Shown: positions 50,958 to 60,460 of the stretch, one piece after another
Numbering within the stretch: the first letter of the stretch is position 1
How the letters are laid out: each line of letters starts with the position of its first letter
NCBI GenBank assembly: GCA_036556905.1
Contig: DATBIM010000102.1
Span: 97,822-161,821 of the forward strand
Length of the DNA: 64,000 nt
From: 40CM-4-69-5 sp036556905
GTDB lineage: Bacteria; Methylomirabilota; Methylomirabilia; Rokubacteriales; CSP1-6
Direction: 5' to 3'
The notes under the pieces: generated by a model
Database searches by the model: none
What the model saw: the letters and a program-made list of their open reading frames with translations, nothing else
Told to the model about the DNA's origin: nothing
Translations under genes and position numbers: made by a program

Positions 50958-51918
50958 GGCCGTCCTCGCCGTCCGCGATCTCGTGAAGCACTTCCCGGTC
51001 AAGCGGGGGGTCGTGGTGAGCCGGCTGGTCGGCCGCGTGCGCGCGGTGGACGGAGTGAGCTTCAGCGTGGGCCGCGGCGAAACGTTCGCCCTGGTGGGCG
51101 AGTCCGGTTGCGGGAAGACGACGACGGCCCGCGTGATCCTCAATCTGGAGGCGCCGACCGAGGGCACCGTTCACATGCTCGGACGGGAGATCACGGGACT
51201 GCGGGGACGCGCGCTGCGGGCCCACCGCGCATCGGTGCAGGCCGTGTTCCAGGATCCCTGGAGCAGCCTGAATCCCCGCAAGCGAGTGCGGGCCATCGTG
51301 GGCGAGCCGCTCGTCGTCCACCGTGCCCTGCCCCGGGGCCAGATCGCCGCGCGCGTCGCCGAGCTGCTGGATCAGGTGGGGCTGGCCCCCCAGAGCGGCG
51401 ACCTCTATCCCCACGAGTTCAGCGGCGGGCAGCGCCAGCGGATCGCCATCGCCCGGGCCCTGGCCCTCAATCCGGCCCTGCTCGTCCTCGACGAGCCGGT
51501 CTCCGCGCTGGACGTCTCCATCCGGGCCCAGATCATGAACCTGCTGCGCGACCTGCAGCGAACGCTGGGGCTGACCTATCTGTTGATCGCCCACGATCTC
51601 GCCACGGTTCGTTACATGGCCACCACCGTGGGGGTCATGTACCTGGGGCGTCTGGTGGAAGAGGCCGAGGCCGAGGAGCTGTTCACGCGGCCAAGCCACC
51701 CGTACACCCGGGCCCTGCTCTCGGCCGCGCTGCCGTCGCATCCGGACGTCAAGCGCGAGGAGGTGATCCTGGCCGGCGAGGTGCCGAGCCCGCTCCAGGT
51801 TCCCTCGGGCTGCCGCTTTCACACCCGCTGCCCGGTCGCGGTGCCGAAGTGCAGCGAGATCGATCCCCACGAGCGGGAGATCGTGCCCGCCCACCGCGTG
51901 GCCTGTCACCTCTATTGA
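50950..51918 (+). CDS. ABC transporter ATP-binding protein, DppF type
   Basis: 322 aa from ATG 50950, overlapping the end of the DppD-type gene. Walker A GESGCGKT, Q-loop FQDPWSSLNPRKRV, signature FSGGQRQRI, Walker B LLVLDEPVSALD, H-loop LIAHDLA and C-terminal SGCRFHTRCPVAVPKC. Completes the five-gene transporter. Its end overlaps by 7 bp the end of the convergent nuclease-fold gene. Confidence 0.96.
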   Translation: MGEAVLAVRDLVKHFPVKRGVVVSRLVGRVRAVDGVSFSVGRGETFALVGESGCGKTTTARVILNLEAPTEGTVHMLGREITGLRGRALRAHRASVQAVFQDPWSSLNPRKRVRAIVGEPLVVHRALPRGQIAARVAELLDQVGLAPQSGDLYPHEFSGGQRQRIAIARALALNPALLVLDEPVSALDVSIRAQIMNLLRDLQRTLGLTYLLIAHDLATVRYMATTVGVMYLGRLVEEAEAEELFTRPSHPYTRALLSAALPSHPDVKREEVILAGEVPSPLQVPSGCRFHTRCPVAVPKCSEIDPHEREIVPAHRVACHLY

Positions 51919-52718
51919 GTGTTGTAGCGGGGACCGCGAGCTCGGTTAGGGCCGAGGGTGGCCTGCCCTGGGCGCGGCGCGTCGGCGACGTCTAGCAGGA
52001 GGGCGGCGTGGTCGCTGAGGAGGTCGCGTCGCCGTCGGCGCGCTGCGCCTCCCCAGGCGTAGGCGACCCCCCGGAGCCGCGAGAGCAGGGCCGGGTTGAC
52101 GAAGGCCTGGTCGATCCGGAAGCCGTTTCGCCCGTTGGGCGAGTACCACGTGTAGGCGCGGGCGTCGGCCCGGAGATATCGAAAGGCGTCCCGCCATCCG
52201 CAGGCGTCGAGGGCGTCGATCCAGCCCTCTTCCCGTGCACTGAAGACCGCCACCTGCTCGTCGATGCCTCGGCGTCCGGAGTTGGTGTCGCCGAGCAGGA
52301 GCGCCGGCCCCGGGCGCCAGCGCCGGCTGCAGGCGAGCACCGCATTCAGGAACGGGTACTTGCGCCCGCTGACGCGGTTGGGCACGTGCATGGCGCCCAG
52401 GGCGACGGGTCGGGGCGCCGCGACGGCGACGGCCAGCCAGCGATGGGGCTCGGCGGGCGCTGCGCGCAGACGGATGCGCCGAAGGGGCCAGCGCGCGGCG
52501 ACGAGGAGCGCGTTGGTGCGTGGCCGGGCTCGATCCGCAGTGGTGCGCTGGTGGGCCAGTCCGGCCTGGGCGAGCGCGTGGGCGAGCGCGCGGCTCGGCG
52601 CCGTGGCCCGGAACTCGGAAAGCACGACCACGTCCGCCCGCCAGCGCGTGAGCTGGCGCGCCAGGCTCCCGGCGCGCCGCCCGCCGCCCGCCCGGATGTT
52701 CCACGCCACGATGCGCAT
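51912..52718 (-). CDS. Endonuclease/exonuclease/phosphatase (EEP) family protein
   Basis: 268 aa metal-dependent phosphodiesterase fold. MRIVAWNIRAGGGRRAG (metal-site Asn), VVVLSEFRAT (Glu), LLLGDTNSGRRGID (Asp and Asn), FRIDQAFVNP (Asp) and LSDHAALLLDV (the catalytic His with Asp) follow the EEP order. Substrates in the family range from DNA to phospholipids. ATG 52718 has a GTGAGGA Shine-Dalgarno. No signal peptide. It starts 7 bp after the sugar dehydrogenase stop. Confidence 0.85.
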   Translation of the reverse strand: MRIVAWNIRAGGGRRAGSLARQLTRWRADVVVLSEFRATAPSRALAHALAQAGLAHQRTTADRARPRTNALLVAARWPLRRIRLRAAPAEPHRWLAVAVAAPRPVALGAMHVPNRVSGRKYPFLNAVLACSRRWRPGPALLLGDTNSGRRGIDEQVAVFSAREEGWIDALDACGWRDAFRYLRADARAYTWYSPNGRNGFRIDQAFVNPALLSRLRGVAYAWGGAARRRRRDLLSDHAALLLDVADAPRPGQATLGPNRARGPRYNTQ

Positions 52719-52725
52719 CGCGTCC

Positions 52726-54204
52726 TCACCACCGCCACCGGCGGATGGCTGCATACCCCAGCAGGCCGCCGCCGGCGATCACGAGAACCAGGCCCAGCAT
52801 CCCGGGGAAGGCTTCGAAGAGCCGTATCGCCCGGAGTCCGGCGCGGAGGCCGAGGCGTGTCGCCGCTCGCAGCCCTTCGTGCTGGCGGATGAGATCGGCC
52901 ACGGGCGGACTCAGCCGGTAGTAGGCGGCGACGAAGGCGCGGCCCGGCGCGCTGGCCAGCAGGTAGCGGTCCCGGAACTGCCGGAGGGCCTGGACCTCCC
53001 GGGCCAGCGGCGAGCCGAACGCCGCCGTGGCGATGAAGCAGGACGAGCCCCCTCCCGAGCTCATACTCTGGGGCGGCGGGGCGGCGGCGATCCGATGCAC
53101 GGTGCCGCCCAGGCCGACGACGTAGATCTCGCCGGCCTCGTCTTCGCCGAACGACGAGATGTTCAGCGTGGTGTCGAGCACAAGCGTCAGGGGGGCGCCA
53201 CTGGCCGCCGGGTGGAGCTGGAAGATCTCCCCGGTGCAGAAGTCGGCGAACACGTAGGCGCCGGCGGGCAGCGCGCCGCCCGCGCCACGATAGACGTAGC
53301 CTCCGGTGACGGAGCAACGCCCACCGGTATGACTGTATTCCGCGATGGGATCGATGAGGCCGGCCAGGCTGCACAGGGCCGGGTCGTTGCCCGTGCAGCG
53401 GGTGCCTTCGAAGATGCGCCAGCCGAAATTGCCCCCCAGCGTGATCAGATCGATCTCTTCGCGCTCATTTTGGCCGACATCGCCGGCGATCAGCTCTCCC
53501 GTCTGTCGATCGAACGAGAACCGGAAGGGGTTTCTCAGGCCGAAGGCGTAGATCTCATCGCGGCCGGGCGTCCCCCCGAAGAAGGGATTGGTCGGCGGTG
53601 AGGAGTAGGGCGCCGGCGGGCTCGGCATGTCCACGTCGATGCGCAGGATCTTGCCCAGCAGCTCGTTGATATTCTGGGCGCGGTTGGCGGGATCATTGGC
53701 GGAGCCGCCGTCGCCCGTCCCGATGTAGAGGAAGCCGTCGGGTCCGAACTCGATCATCCCTCCGTTGTGATTGGCGAAGGGCTGAAGAATGACCAGCAGC
53801 ACGGTCTCGGTCGTCTCGGCGACGTCGCGGTCAGTGGCGGACGCGCGGTATTCCGCGATCACGGTCGTCCCGTCGGGCTCGCGCGTGTAGTTGACGAAGA
53901 ACCGGCGGTTGCTGGCGTAGTCGGGGTGAAAGGCCAGACCGAGCAGGCCGCGCTCACCACCGCCGAGCACCCGGGCCGTGATGTCCAGGAAGACCGTGGG
54001 CGCCGGCGCGCCCGGCTGGAGGACCAGGATGCGGCCGGCCTGCTCGACGACGAAGAGCCGGTTGGTTCCGTCCCGGGCATGGGTCACGTAGAGGGGACTG
54101 CTGAGGCCGGCCAGCACCGGCTGGAGCTGAATGGCCGGGTAGGCGTCCCCGACACCCAGTAGAACAGCCAGGCAAGTGAGCACACCGGCGCGCCGCGCCC
54201 TCAT
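52726..54204 (-). CDS. PQQ-type soluble sugar dehydrogenase with CFI-box C-terminus
   Basis: 492 aa exported protein. Signal peptide (MRARRAGVLTCLAVLLGVGD), then the glucose/sorbosone dehydrogenase propeller: LFVVEQAGRILVL, ERGLLGLAFHPDYASNRRFF, the catalytic-His region FANHNGGMIEFGPDGFLYIG, TGDGGSANDPANRAQN and AFGLRNPFRFSFDRQTGELI. It would oxidise sugars with PQQ. At residue 389 a CFI-box (CFIATAAFGSPLAREVQALR) and a terminal membrane helix follow, as in the two SBBP proteins but without the PDZ tail. Confidence 0.93.
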   Translation of the reverse strand: MRARRAGVLTCLAVLLGVGDAYPAIQLQPVLAGLSSPLYVTHARDGTNRLFVVEQAGRILVLQPGAPAPTVFLDITARVLGGGERGLLGLAFHPDYASNRRFFVNYTREPDGTTVIAEYRASATDRDVAETTETVLLVILQPFANHNGGMIEFGPDGFLYIGTGDGGSANDPANRAQNINELLGKILRIDVDMPSPPAPYSSPPTNPFFGGTPGRDEIYAFGLRNPFRFSFDRQTGELIAGDVGQNEREEIDLITLGGNFGWRIFEGTRCTGNDPALCSLAGLIDPIAEYSHTGGRCSVTGGYVYRGAGGALPAGAYVFADFCTGEIFQLHPAASGAPLTLVLDTTLNISSFGEDEAGEIYVVGLGGTVHRIAAAPPPQSMSSGGGSSCFIATAAFGSPLAREVQALRQFRDRYLLASAPGRAFVAAYYRLSPPVADLIRQHEGLRAATRLGLRAGLRAIRLFEAFPGMLGLVLVIAGGGLLGYAAIRRWRW

Positions 54205-54227
54205 GCCACGCTCTCGCGGGGAAGCGG

Positions 54228-54683
54228 TCAGGCCGGTGGCAGCTCGAGCCGCCGGCCGTCGAGCTCGAGGACCGACCCGAGCTGGCGGATGCGCTCCAGC
54301 TGATCGTAGTAGACGGTTTCCTCGACCATCTTGCCGTCGCGCACCCGGATGAGCGCGCAGAGCTGCTGGGTGACCCGCCGCCCGCTGGGCGCCAGACCGA
54401 GGAACGGCCCCAGATGCGTGGCCGTCGCGACGTTCTCGCAGATGACCCACTCCCCGGAGGCGACGAGCCGCCTGATCTCGATGGTCACGTCGGGGAAGGC
54501 CTTCCACCAGATGTCGTAATAGCGGGCGACCTCGGCCTTGCTGCGCAGGGTCACCCCGGAGGCCACCACGCGGTAGGTGATGTCATCGGCCAGCGTGGCC
54601 AGCGTGCGCTCGGGGTCGTGCGCGCTCTCGGCGGCGAAGTGCTCGCGGGCGAGCCGGACGTTCGCTTCCTCGGTGGGTGTCAT
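54228..54683 (-). CDS. SnoaL-like/ester-cyclase-type protein
   Basis: 151 aa NTF2-fold protein. NVRLAREHFAAESAHDPERT, YYDIWWKAFPDVTIEIRRLV and GPFLGLAPSGRRVTQQLCAL are the pattern of SnoaL-type polyketide cyclases and related proteins annotated as ester cyclase. Function is usually unknown outside polyketide clusters. It lies 23 bp upstream of the sugar dehydrogenase and 17 bp after an amidohydrolase on the same strand. Confidence 0.9.
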   Translation of the reverse strand: MTPTEEANVRLAREHFAAESAHDPERTLATLADDITYRVVASGVTLRSKAEVARYYDIWWKAFPDVTIEIRRLVASGEWVICENVATATHLGPFLGLAPSGRRVTQQLCALIRVRDGKMVEETVYYDQLERIRQLGSVLELDGRRLELPPA

Positions 54684-54700
54684 CGCGTTCCTCCGCCCGA

Positions 54701-55900
54701 CTATGCGGCGATGGCCGACGGCGTCGTGCGATAGCGACGGTAGCAGCTCACGGCATTGTCCCAGAGGAGCTTGCGTCGGGCCGTCTCGGAGATCGACGTC
54801 CAGCCCAGCACCGCGTCGACCGACTTGGGGAACCAGCTCTCCGAATGCGGGTAGTCGGTGGCGAACATCAGGGTTTCGTCGCCCAGCGCCTCGATGGCGT
54901 GGCGCAGCGATTGCTCACCCTCGTGGAGCTGGATGCTCTGGAAGTACTGCGGGCCGCGAATGTACTCGCTGGGTTTGCGCTTGAGGGGCGGCAGCGCGTG
55001 CTGGCACATCTCGACGTGCTCGTCGAGCCGGGCGGCCCAGAAGGCCAGCCAGCCATGCCCGCACTCGAGCGAGGTCAGGCGCAGCTCCGGGTAGCGGTCC
55101 AGCACCCCGGCGCCGATCAGCGCCGCCATGTTGCGCTGGGCGTTCCACACGTGGCCGGCCGACCGCTGCAGGAAGACGTTGTCCCAGGTGTCCCACATCC
55201 CCGGGGGATAGGGGATCGTCATCGTGAAGGAGTGGATGACCACCGTCAAATCGTGCTCCTGGGCCGCCGCCCAGATGGGTTCCCAGTCGGGGTCGTCGAG
55301 GGACATCGCGGGCGGGCAGATGGGGAAGATCCCCACCGGCCACACCTCCTGGCCACAGCGATGGATCTCGGCCACCGAGGCGGGCACGTCCCGGCCGGAG
55401 ACGAGGATGACGCTGGTCAGCCGATTGGGGTAGGGGGCGCAGTAGTCCTTGAGGAAGCGGTGATAGGCCTGGTACATGGCGAGCTCGAGCGGCACGTCGT
55501 CCAGCCCACAGAAGGCCGGCAACCCGCCCGAGGGCAGGATCATGTTGACGTCGACGCCCTCGATGTCCATGTCCTTCACCCGCGCATGGGGGTCGAAGCT
55601 GACCCGGTCGCTCGGGAAGGGCGGGCCCTGCCAGCGCACGTCCCAGGGGGTGCCGCCGTCCTTCAGCCCGCTGGTGACGGCGGCCGCGGGCGGGACGCGC
55701 TCGCGCGAGCCGAGGCGACGGTTCAGCTCGGGGCGCTTGCCCACCCGGTAGCGCGACATGCCGGCCTTGGCCGGGGCCCGCTGGATCAGGGGTGGCACCA
55801 GCTTCGCCCGATCGCTGGCCGAGAGGTACTCCTCGATGGGCTCGGCCGGCTCGATGATGTGGGTGTCCGCGTCGAAGATCCGATATCCCTGGCGTGCCAT
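54701..55900 (-). CDS. Metal-dependent amidohydrolase (ACMSD-like)
   Basis: 399 aa TIM-barrel protein. IFDADTHIIEP carries the D-x-H metal pair; later ligands are His in TVVIHSFTM and Asp in FATDYPHSESWFP. The N-terminal part is longer than in the protein at 39573-40733, but the C-terminal half is of the same kind. GAGGAGAA Shine-Dalgarno. Reaction likely hydrolysis or decarboxylation of a carboxylic acid; the substrate is unknown. First gene of a minus-strand run to 51912. Confidence 0.92.
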   Translation of the reverse strand: MARQGYRIFDADTHIIEPAEPIEEYLSASDRAKLVPPLIQRAPAKAGMSRYRVGKRPELNRRLGSRERVPPAAAVTSGLKDGGTPWDVRWQGPPFPSDRVSFDPHARVKDMDIEGVDVNMILPSGGLPAFCGLDDVPLELAMYQAYHRFLKDYCAPYPNRLTSVILVSGRDVPASVAEIHRCGQEVWPVGIFPICPPAMSLDDPDWEPIWAAAQEHDLTVVIHSFTMTIPYPPGMWDTWDNVFLQRSAGHVWNAQRNMAALIGAGVLDRYPELRLTSLECGHGWLAFWAARLDEHVEMCQHALPPLKRKPSEYIRGPQYFQSIQLHEGEQSLRHAIEALGDETLMFATDYPHSESWFPKSVDAVLGWTSISETARRKLLWDNAVSCYRRYRTTPSAIAA

Positions 55901-55987
55901 CCGTGTTCTCCTCGCGGGCCGGTTGACGCCTTCCGGGCGACAACTTAGCATGAGCCGGCCAACTCTTCGACTCCCCGGGAGCTCTCC

Positions 55988-57778
55988 ATGAACGAGCAGA
56001 CACGCTCCACCCCCCCCATCCTCCACGAGACGCCATCCCCCATGGGGTCCTCCACGGCCGTGTGGGGCAGCGACGCCATCGCCGCCTGTCTGCGTGCGCT
56101 CGACGTGCCCTACCTGGCGCTGAACCCGGGGGCGAGCTACCGCGGGCTGCATGACAGTCTCGTGAACTACCTGGGCAACAGCCGCCCGCAGATGCTGCTG
56201 GCCATCCACGAGGAGGCTGCGGTGACGATGGCCCACGGCTACGCCAAGGTGGCCGAGCGCATGATGGGCGCGGTCGTGCACTCCAACGTCGGGCTCATGC
56301 ACGCCACGATGGCTATCTTCAACGCCTGGTGCGATCGTCAGCCGGTGCTCGTCCTCGGCGCTACCGGCCCCTGGGACGCGGCCCGGCGCCGGCCGTGGAT
56401 CGACTGGATCCACACCGCGGCCGACCAGGGCGCGCTCGTCCGTGACTACACCAAATGGGACAATCAGCCGGCCTCGGTGCCGGCCGCCTGCGAGGCGCTG
56501 ATGCGCGCGGCCCAGCTCGCCAACACCGCGCCACGCGGCCCGGTCTACGTGAACCTCGACGCCGGACTTCAAGAAACGCGGATCGACGCGCTGCCCCCGC
56601 TGCCGGACGCTGCGCGTCACCGGGCCCCCGAGAGTCCGCGGCCGGCTCCCGAGCTGGTGAGGGAGGCGGCCCGGCTGCTCGGGAGCGCCCGGCGACCGGT
56701 CATCCTGATGGGACGGAGTCGGAGAAGCGAGCTCGCCTGGACGTCCCGCGTGGCGCTGGCCGAGGCCCTGAACGCGGCGGTGATCACGGATCTGAAGCAG
56801 GCCGCGGTCTTTCCGACCGACCATCCGCTGCACGCGGCGCCGCCCGCATCGTTCCCGCTGCCTGCCGCCCAGGCGGCGATCCGCGAGGCCGACGTGATTC
56901 TCTCGCTCGACTGGGGCGATCTCGCCGGCACCTTGAAGGCTGCGCTCGGCGCCGAGCCGGTGCCGGCCAGGGTCATCCAGGTGTCGTGTGACGCCTACGT
57001 CCATCGGGGCTGGAGCATGGATCACCAGGGCCTGCCCGTCGCCGATGTCTATCTCCTCTGCGAGCCCGAGGCGGCGCTGCCCGCGCTGCTGGACGCCGTG
57101 CCCCCGCGTCGGGCCGAGCGTCCCCCGGGGCCGGCGTACGAGGAGGCCCGGCCAGAGAGCGGCGACGCGCTGTCGTTACGGGCCCTGGCCGGCGCCTTCA
57201 ACGAGGCGACGCGGGGCATTCCGGTGACCCTGACTCGTGTCCCCCTGGGGTGGCACGGTGGCTATCGTCACTTCCGGCATCCGCTCGATTACATCGGCGC
57301 CGATGGAGGGGCTGGTGTCGGCTCGGGACCCGGGATGACCGTGGGCGCGGCGCTGGCCCTCAAGGGGTCGGGGCGCGTGCCGGTGGCGCTCATGGGCGAC
57401 GGCGACTTCCTCATGAGCGTGACGGCGCTGTGGACGGCCACGCACTACCACATCCCGTGCCTGATCGTCGTCTGTAACAACCGGGCGTTCTACAACGACG
57501 AGCTCCATCAGGAGCGTGTGGCCAAGGAGCGCGGCCGGCCCGTGGAGAACAAGTGGATCGGCCAGCGCCTGGCCGAGCCGGACATCGACCTGGCCGCGAT
57601 GGCCAGGGCCCAGGGCGCCGAGGGCATCGGGCCGGTGACGCGCCCCGACGACGTGGGGCCGGCCATCGCCAAGGGGCTCGCGGCGGTCCAGCAGGGCGCC
57701 GTGTGTGTGATCGACGCGCGCGTGTTGCCCGGCTACGGTGTCGAGATGAGCGGCGCCCCGAGCCCGCGCCGGAGCTGA
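55988..57778 (+). CDS. Thiamine-diphosphate-dependent enzyme (acetolactate synthase-like)
   Basis: 596 aa. The N-terminal pyrimidine-binding domain has the activating Glu in AIHEEAAVTMAHGYAK; a middle domain follows; the pyrophosphate-binding domain has VALMGDGDFLMSV ending in CNNRAFYND (GDG-N25-NN motif). Relatives decarboxylate 2-keto acids or join aldehydes (acetolactate synthase, benzoylformate decarboxylase, oxalyl-CoA decarboxylase). No FAD-binding signature stands out, and no regulatory subunit is nearby, so a catabolic role is more likely than amino acid synthesis. Confidence 0.92.
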   Translation: MNEQTRSTPPILHETPSPMGSSTAVWGSDAIAACLRALDVPYLALNPGASYRGLHDSLVNYLGNSRPQMLLAIHEEAAVTMAHGYAKVAERMMGAVVHSNVGLMHATMAIFNAWCDRQPVLVLGATGPWDAARRRPWIDWIHTAADQGALVRDYTKWDNQPASVPAACEALMRAAQLANTAPRGPVYVNLDAGLQETRIDALPPLPDAARHRAPESPRPAPELVREAARLLGSARRPVILMGRSRRSELAWTSRVALAEALNAAVITDLKQAAVFPTDHPLHAAPPASFPLPAAQAAIREADVILSLDWGDLAGTLKAALGAEPVPARVIQVSCDAYVHRGWSMDHQGLPVADVYLLCEPEAALPALLDAVPPRRAERPPGPAYEEARPESGDALSLRALAGAFNEATRGIPVTLTRVPLGWHGGYRHFRHPLDYIGADGGAGVGSGPGMTVGAALALKGSGRVPVALMGDGDFLMSVTALWTATHYHIPCLIVVCNNRAFYNDELHQERVAKERGRPVENKWIGQRLAEPDIDLAAMARAQGAEGIGPVTRPDDVGPAIAKGLAAVQQGAVCVIDARVLPGYGVEMSGAPSPRRS

Positions 57779-57822
57779 GTCGAACGCCGGCTCCACTGGC
57801 GGCGTGTTCTACAATCGAGAGG

Positions 57823-59622
57823 ATGCGACCTGCCCGCCGTCTGCTCGTGCTGCTGGTCGTTCTGGCGCCCGGCCTCGCTCACGCCGCCGCCGTCGTCGTC
57901 CCGTCCGCCGAGTGGCTCATCGATCAGGTCCGCATCCTGGCGACCCCCGAGACGGAAGGCCGGGGGTCGGGCACACCGGGCGCCGACCGCGCGGCCAGCC
58001 ACATCGCCCGGGTGTTCCAGGAGATTGGGCTCCGTCCCGGCGGTGACGCCGGAGGCTATCTCCAGACGTTTCCGGTACCCACGGGGACCCGACTGGGCCC
58101 CACCAACACCCTCACGCTGCTCGATCCCAAGCCCCGGACGCTGACCGTGGGACGCGACTTCGTTCCCCTGACGGTCTCCACCGACGGTGACGTGACGGGC
58201 GATGTCGTGTTCGTCGGCTATGGCATCACCGCGCCCGGTCTGCACTATGACGACTATGCCGGCCTCGACGTGCGCGACAAGATCGTCATCGCGATGACCC
58301 AGGAGCCGCGGGCCCGCGATCCGTCCAGCCCATTCCGGCGGCCCGACGCGTATCACTACTCCGAGCACCGGCACAAGATCATCAATGCGCGCGAGCACGG
58401 AGCGCGGGCGCTCGTTCTCGTGAGCCATCCCGCCGCCGAGCGCGACATCTTACCGGCGCTCCACGGGATCAGCCAGCCGTGGGGGATCATGGCCGTCGCG
58501 GTCGCCCGGCCGGAGGTGGATGCGCTGCTGACGCGCGCTGGCCGAAGCCTGGCCGACCGCGCGGCCGCCATCGACCAGGCGCTGGCGCCCCGGTCGGCCG
58601 TCACCGGGTTCCGGCTCAGCGTGCAGGTCAGCGTGGCGCGTGAGCAGGGCCTGACGACCAACGTCATCGGAATCCTGCCCGGGACCGATCCCCGCCTGGG
58701 CCAGCAAGCGATCATCATCGGCGCGCATTACGATCACCTCGGCCGCGGGGGCGAAGGCTCGCTGGCGCCCGAGCAGACCGGCACGATTCATCCGGGAGCG
58801 GATGACAACGCCTCGGGCACGGCCGTGATGATGGGGCTGGCCCGGGCCTTCGCCGCGGCGGGCGGCACCGCGCGGACGCTCGTCTTCATCGCCTTCTCCG
58901 GCGAGGAGATGGGCCTCCTGGGCTCCGCGCACTACGTGAAGCACCCGGTTGTGCCCCTGGACCGGACCGTCTTGATGGTGAACCTCGATATGGTGGGCCG
59001 GCTACGTAACGACAAGCTCTACGTCGGGGGCGTCGACAGCGGCAGCGGGCTCCGCGGTGTCGTGACCGACGCCGCCCAGCGGCACGGGCTATCACTCGAG
59101 CTGCGCGGCGACCCGTTCGCTCCCTCGGACCACGTGGCGTTCTATTCCGGCGGCACCCCGGTGCTCTTCTTCTTCACGGGCGCCCACGCCGACTACCACC
59201 GGCCCACCGATACCTGGGACCGGATCAACGCGAAGGGGTTACAGACCGTCGCCGAGCTCGTGGCCCGCGTCGCCGACACCGTCGCCGCCCGGGCGAGTCC
59301 CCCGGCGTATGTGAAGGTCCCGGCGCCCGCCGGAGGCTTCCGCGGCGTCGGCTACGGCCCCGTCTTCGGTGTGATCCCGGATTTTGCCGCGGCCCCGCAG
59401 CCGGGAGTCAGGATCACCGGCGTGCGGCCGGGGAGCCCGGCCGACAAGGCCGGGGTCCAGGCCGGCGACATCATCGTGAAGTTCGCGGGCGTCGAGGTGA
59501 AGACGCTGGACGATCTCACATTCGCCCTGCGCGGGCGCCGGGCCGGCGATCGGGTTGATGTGGTCGTCGTCCGCGACGGGCAGGAGCGGCGGGTCCGGGC
59601 GGTCCTCGACGAGCGTCGCTAG
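57823..59622 (+). CDS. Exported M28 aminopeptidase with PA and PDZ domains
   Basis: 599 aa. Signal peptide (MRPARRLLVLLVVLAPGLAH), PA insertion (VFVGYGITAPGLHYDDYAGL ... ARALVLVSHPAAE), and M28 zinc peptidase core: His302 and Asp304 in IGAHYDHLGR, Asp in HPGADDNASGTA, catalytic Glu pair in FSGEEMGLLG, Asp in VNLDMVGR, and His in APSDHVAFY. A C-terminal PDZ domain (GVRITGVRPGSPADKAGVQA) ends the protein. It trims peptides in the periplasm or outside. The ATG follows GAGAGG directly, so the start is only fairly sure. Confidence 0.92.
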   Translation: MRPARRLLVLLVVLAPGLAHAAAVVVPSAEWLIDQVRILATPETEGRGSGTPGADRAASHIARVFQEIGLRPGGDAGGYLQTFPVPTGTRLGPTNTLTLLDPKPRTLTVGRDFVPLTVSTDGDVTGDVVFVGYGITAPGLHYDDYAGLDVRDKIVIAMTQEPRARDPSSPFRRPDAYHYSEHRHKIINAREHGARALVLVSHPAAERDILPALHGISQPWGIMAVAVARPEVDALLTRAGRSLADRAAAIDQALAPRSAVTGFRLSVQVSVAREQGLTTNVIGILPGTDPRLGQQAIIIGAHYDHLGRGGEGSLAPEQTGTIHPGADDNASGTAVMMGLARAFAAAGGTARTLVFIAFSGEEMGLLGSAHYVKHPVVPLDRTVLMVNLDMVGRLRNDKLYVGGVDSGSGLRGVVTDAAQRHGLSLELRGDPFAPSDHVAFYSGGTPVLFFFTGAHADYHRPTDTWDRINAKGLQTVAELVARVADTVAARASPPAYVKVPAPAGGFRGVGYGPVFGVIPDFAAAPQPGVRITGVRPGSPADKAGVQAGDIIVKFAGVEVKTLDDLTFALRGRRAGDRVDVVVVRDGQERRVRAVLDERR

Positions 59623-59780
59623 TGCTGGGCCGGGCCCTCGATCGCCAGTGTCGCGGTGTTGGCACGGCGACAGACCGAGCATGAGCCGTACCATCACTCC
59701 GATGGGGCTGAAGTATGTCGACGGCGTCGTGACGGGTCCGGCGGGATGCTCTTGGCGTAAGCCCGCGCCCCGGTCACCGC

Positions 59781-60395
59781 TCAGGGTCTCGGATGGGCCA
59801 CGATGTGGGGCGCCTCCTCCGACAGGGACAACCCGTAGCCCTTGCACGTCACCCGGGGGTTCGTGGGGCTGAACAGCCCGGCCGGGTTTTCTTTCCACAG
59901 CCAGACGTGCAGATCATAGTGGTGCAGGGCCTTGGGCAGAAGCGGCTCATGCCCTTCCATCGGCCCGTCGAAGGGTTTCCCGAATATGACCGGCCGCTCC
60001 TTGACACCGGTCGCGAGGGGGATGAACCATTCGGCCCCGACGAGCCGGAGCTTGTCCCCGTCCGGCTCGTAGAGGAGGATCGCCGGGCGCATCGGGTCCG
60101 GTACCGGACCGACGAGCTGCGGGTTCAGGAAGTGGATGCCCATCCCGCCGGTGGGGTAGGCGACCTGGCCTTGCCCGCCGGGCCGGGGAAAGTGAATGCA
60201 GCCGACCGTGGAGAAGTACCCGTCCCGGACGGCGGCATAGGGATCGTGGTACTTCTCCAGCGCCGCGCGGACCTTCTCCAGCTCGGGCGGCACGGCGGGG
60301 CGTTCAACGCGGCTGCTCGAATCCAACGCGGCCCCGCACCCTGCTCCCACCAGAAGCACGAGGCCCAGCACCCAACAACGGCCATCTCGCTTCAC
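59781..60395 (-). CDS. Conserved exported protein, probable lipoprotein
   Basis: 204 aa. The N-terminus MKRDGRCWVLGLVLLVGAGC is a signal peptide with a Cys at a lipobox-like place (GAGC, atypical residue at -3). The mature part has YHDPYAAVRDGYFSTVGCIH, GGMGIHFLNPQLVGPV, PAILLYEPDGDKLRLVGAEW and HHYDLHVWLWKENPAG, with several His and Trp that could bind metal. I recognise the pattern as a widespread protein of unknown function, not a known enzyme. Monocistronic. Confidence 0.85.
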   Translation of the reverse strand: MKRDGRCWVLGLVLLVGAGCGAALDSSSRVERPAVPPELEKVRAALEKYHDPYAAVRDGYFSTVGCIHFPRPGGQGQVAYPTGGMGIHFLNPQLVGPVPDPMRPAILLYEPDGDKLRLVGAEWFIPLATGVKERPVIFGKPFDGPMEGHEPLLPKALHHYDLHVWLWKENPAGLFSPTNPRVTCKGYGLSLSEEAPHIVAHPRP

Positions 60396-60460
60396 CGTAC
60401 TCTCCTTCGCTGTGGTCTCCCGTGAGCTTCAGTCACCCGCCCTACGATACACCGGCCGAC

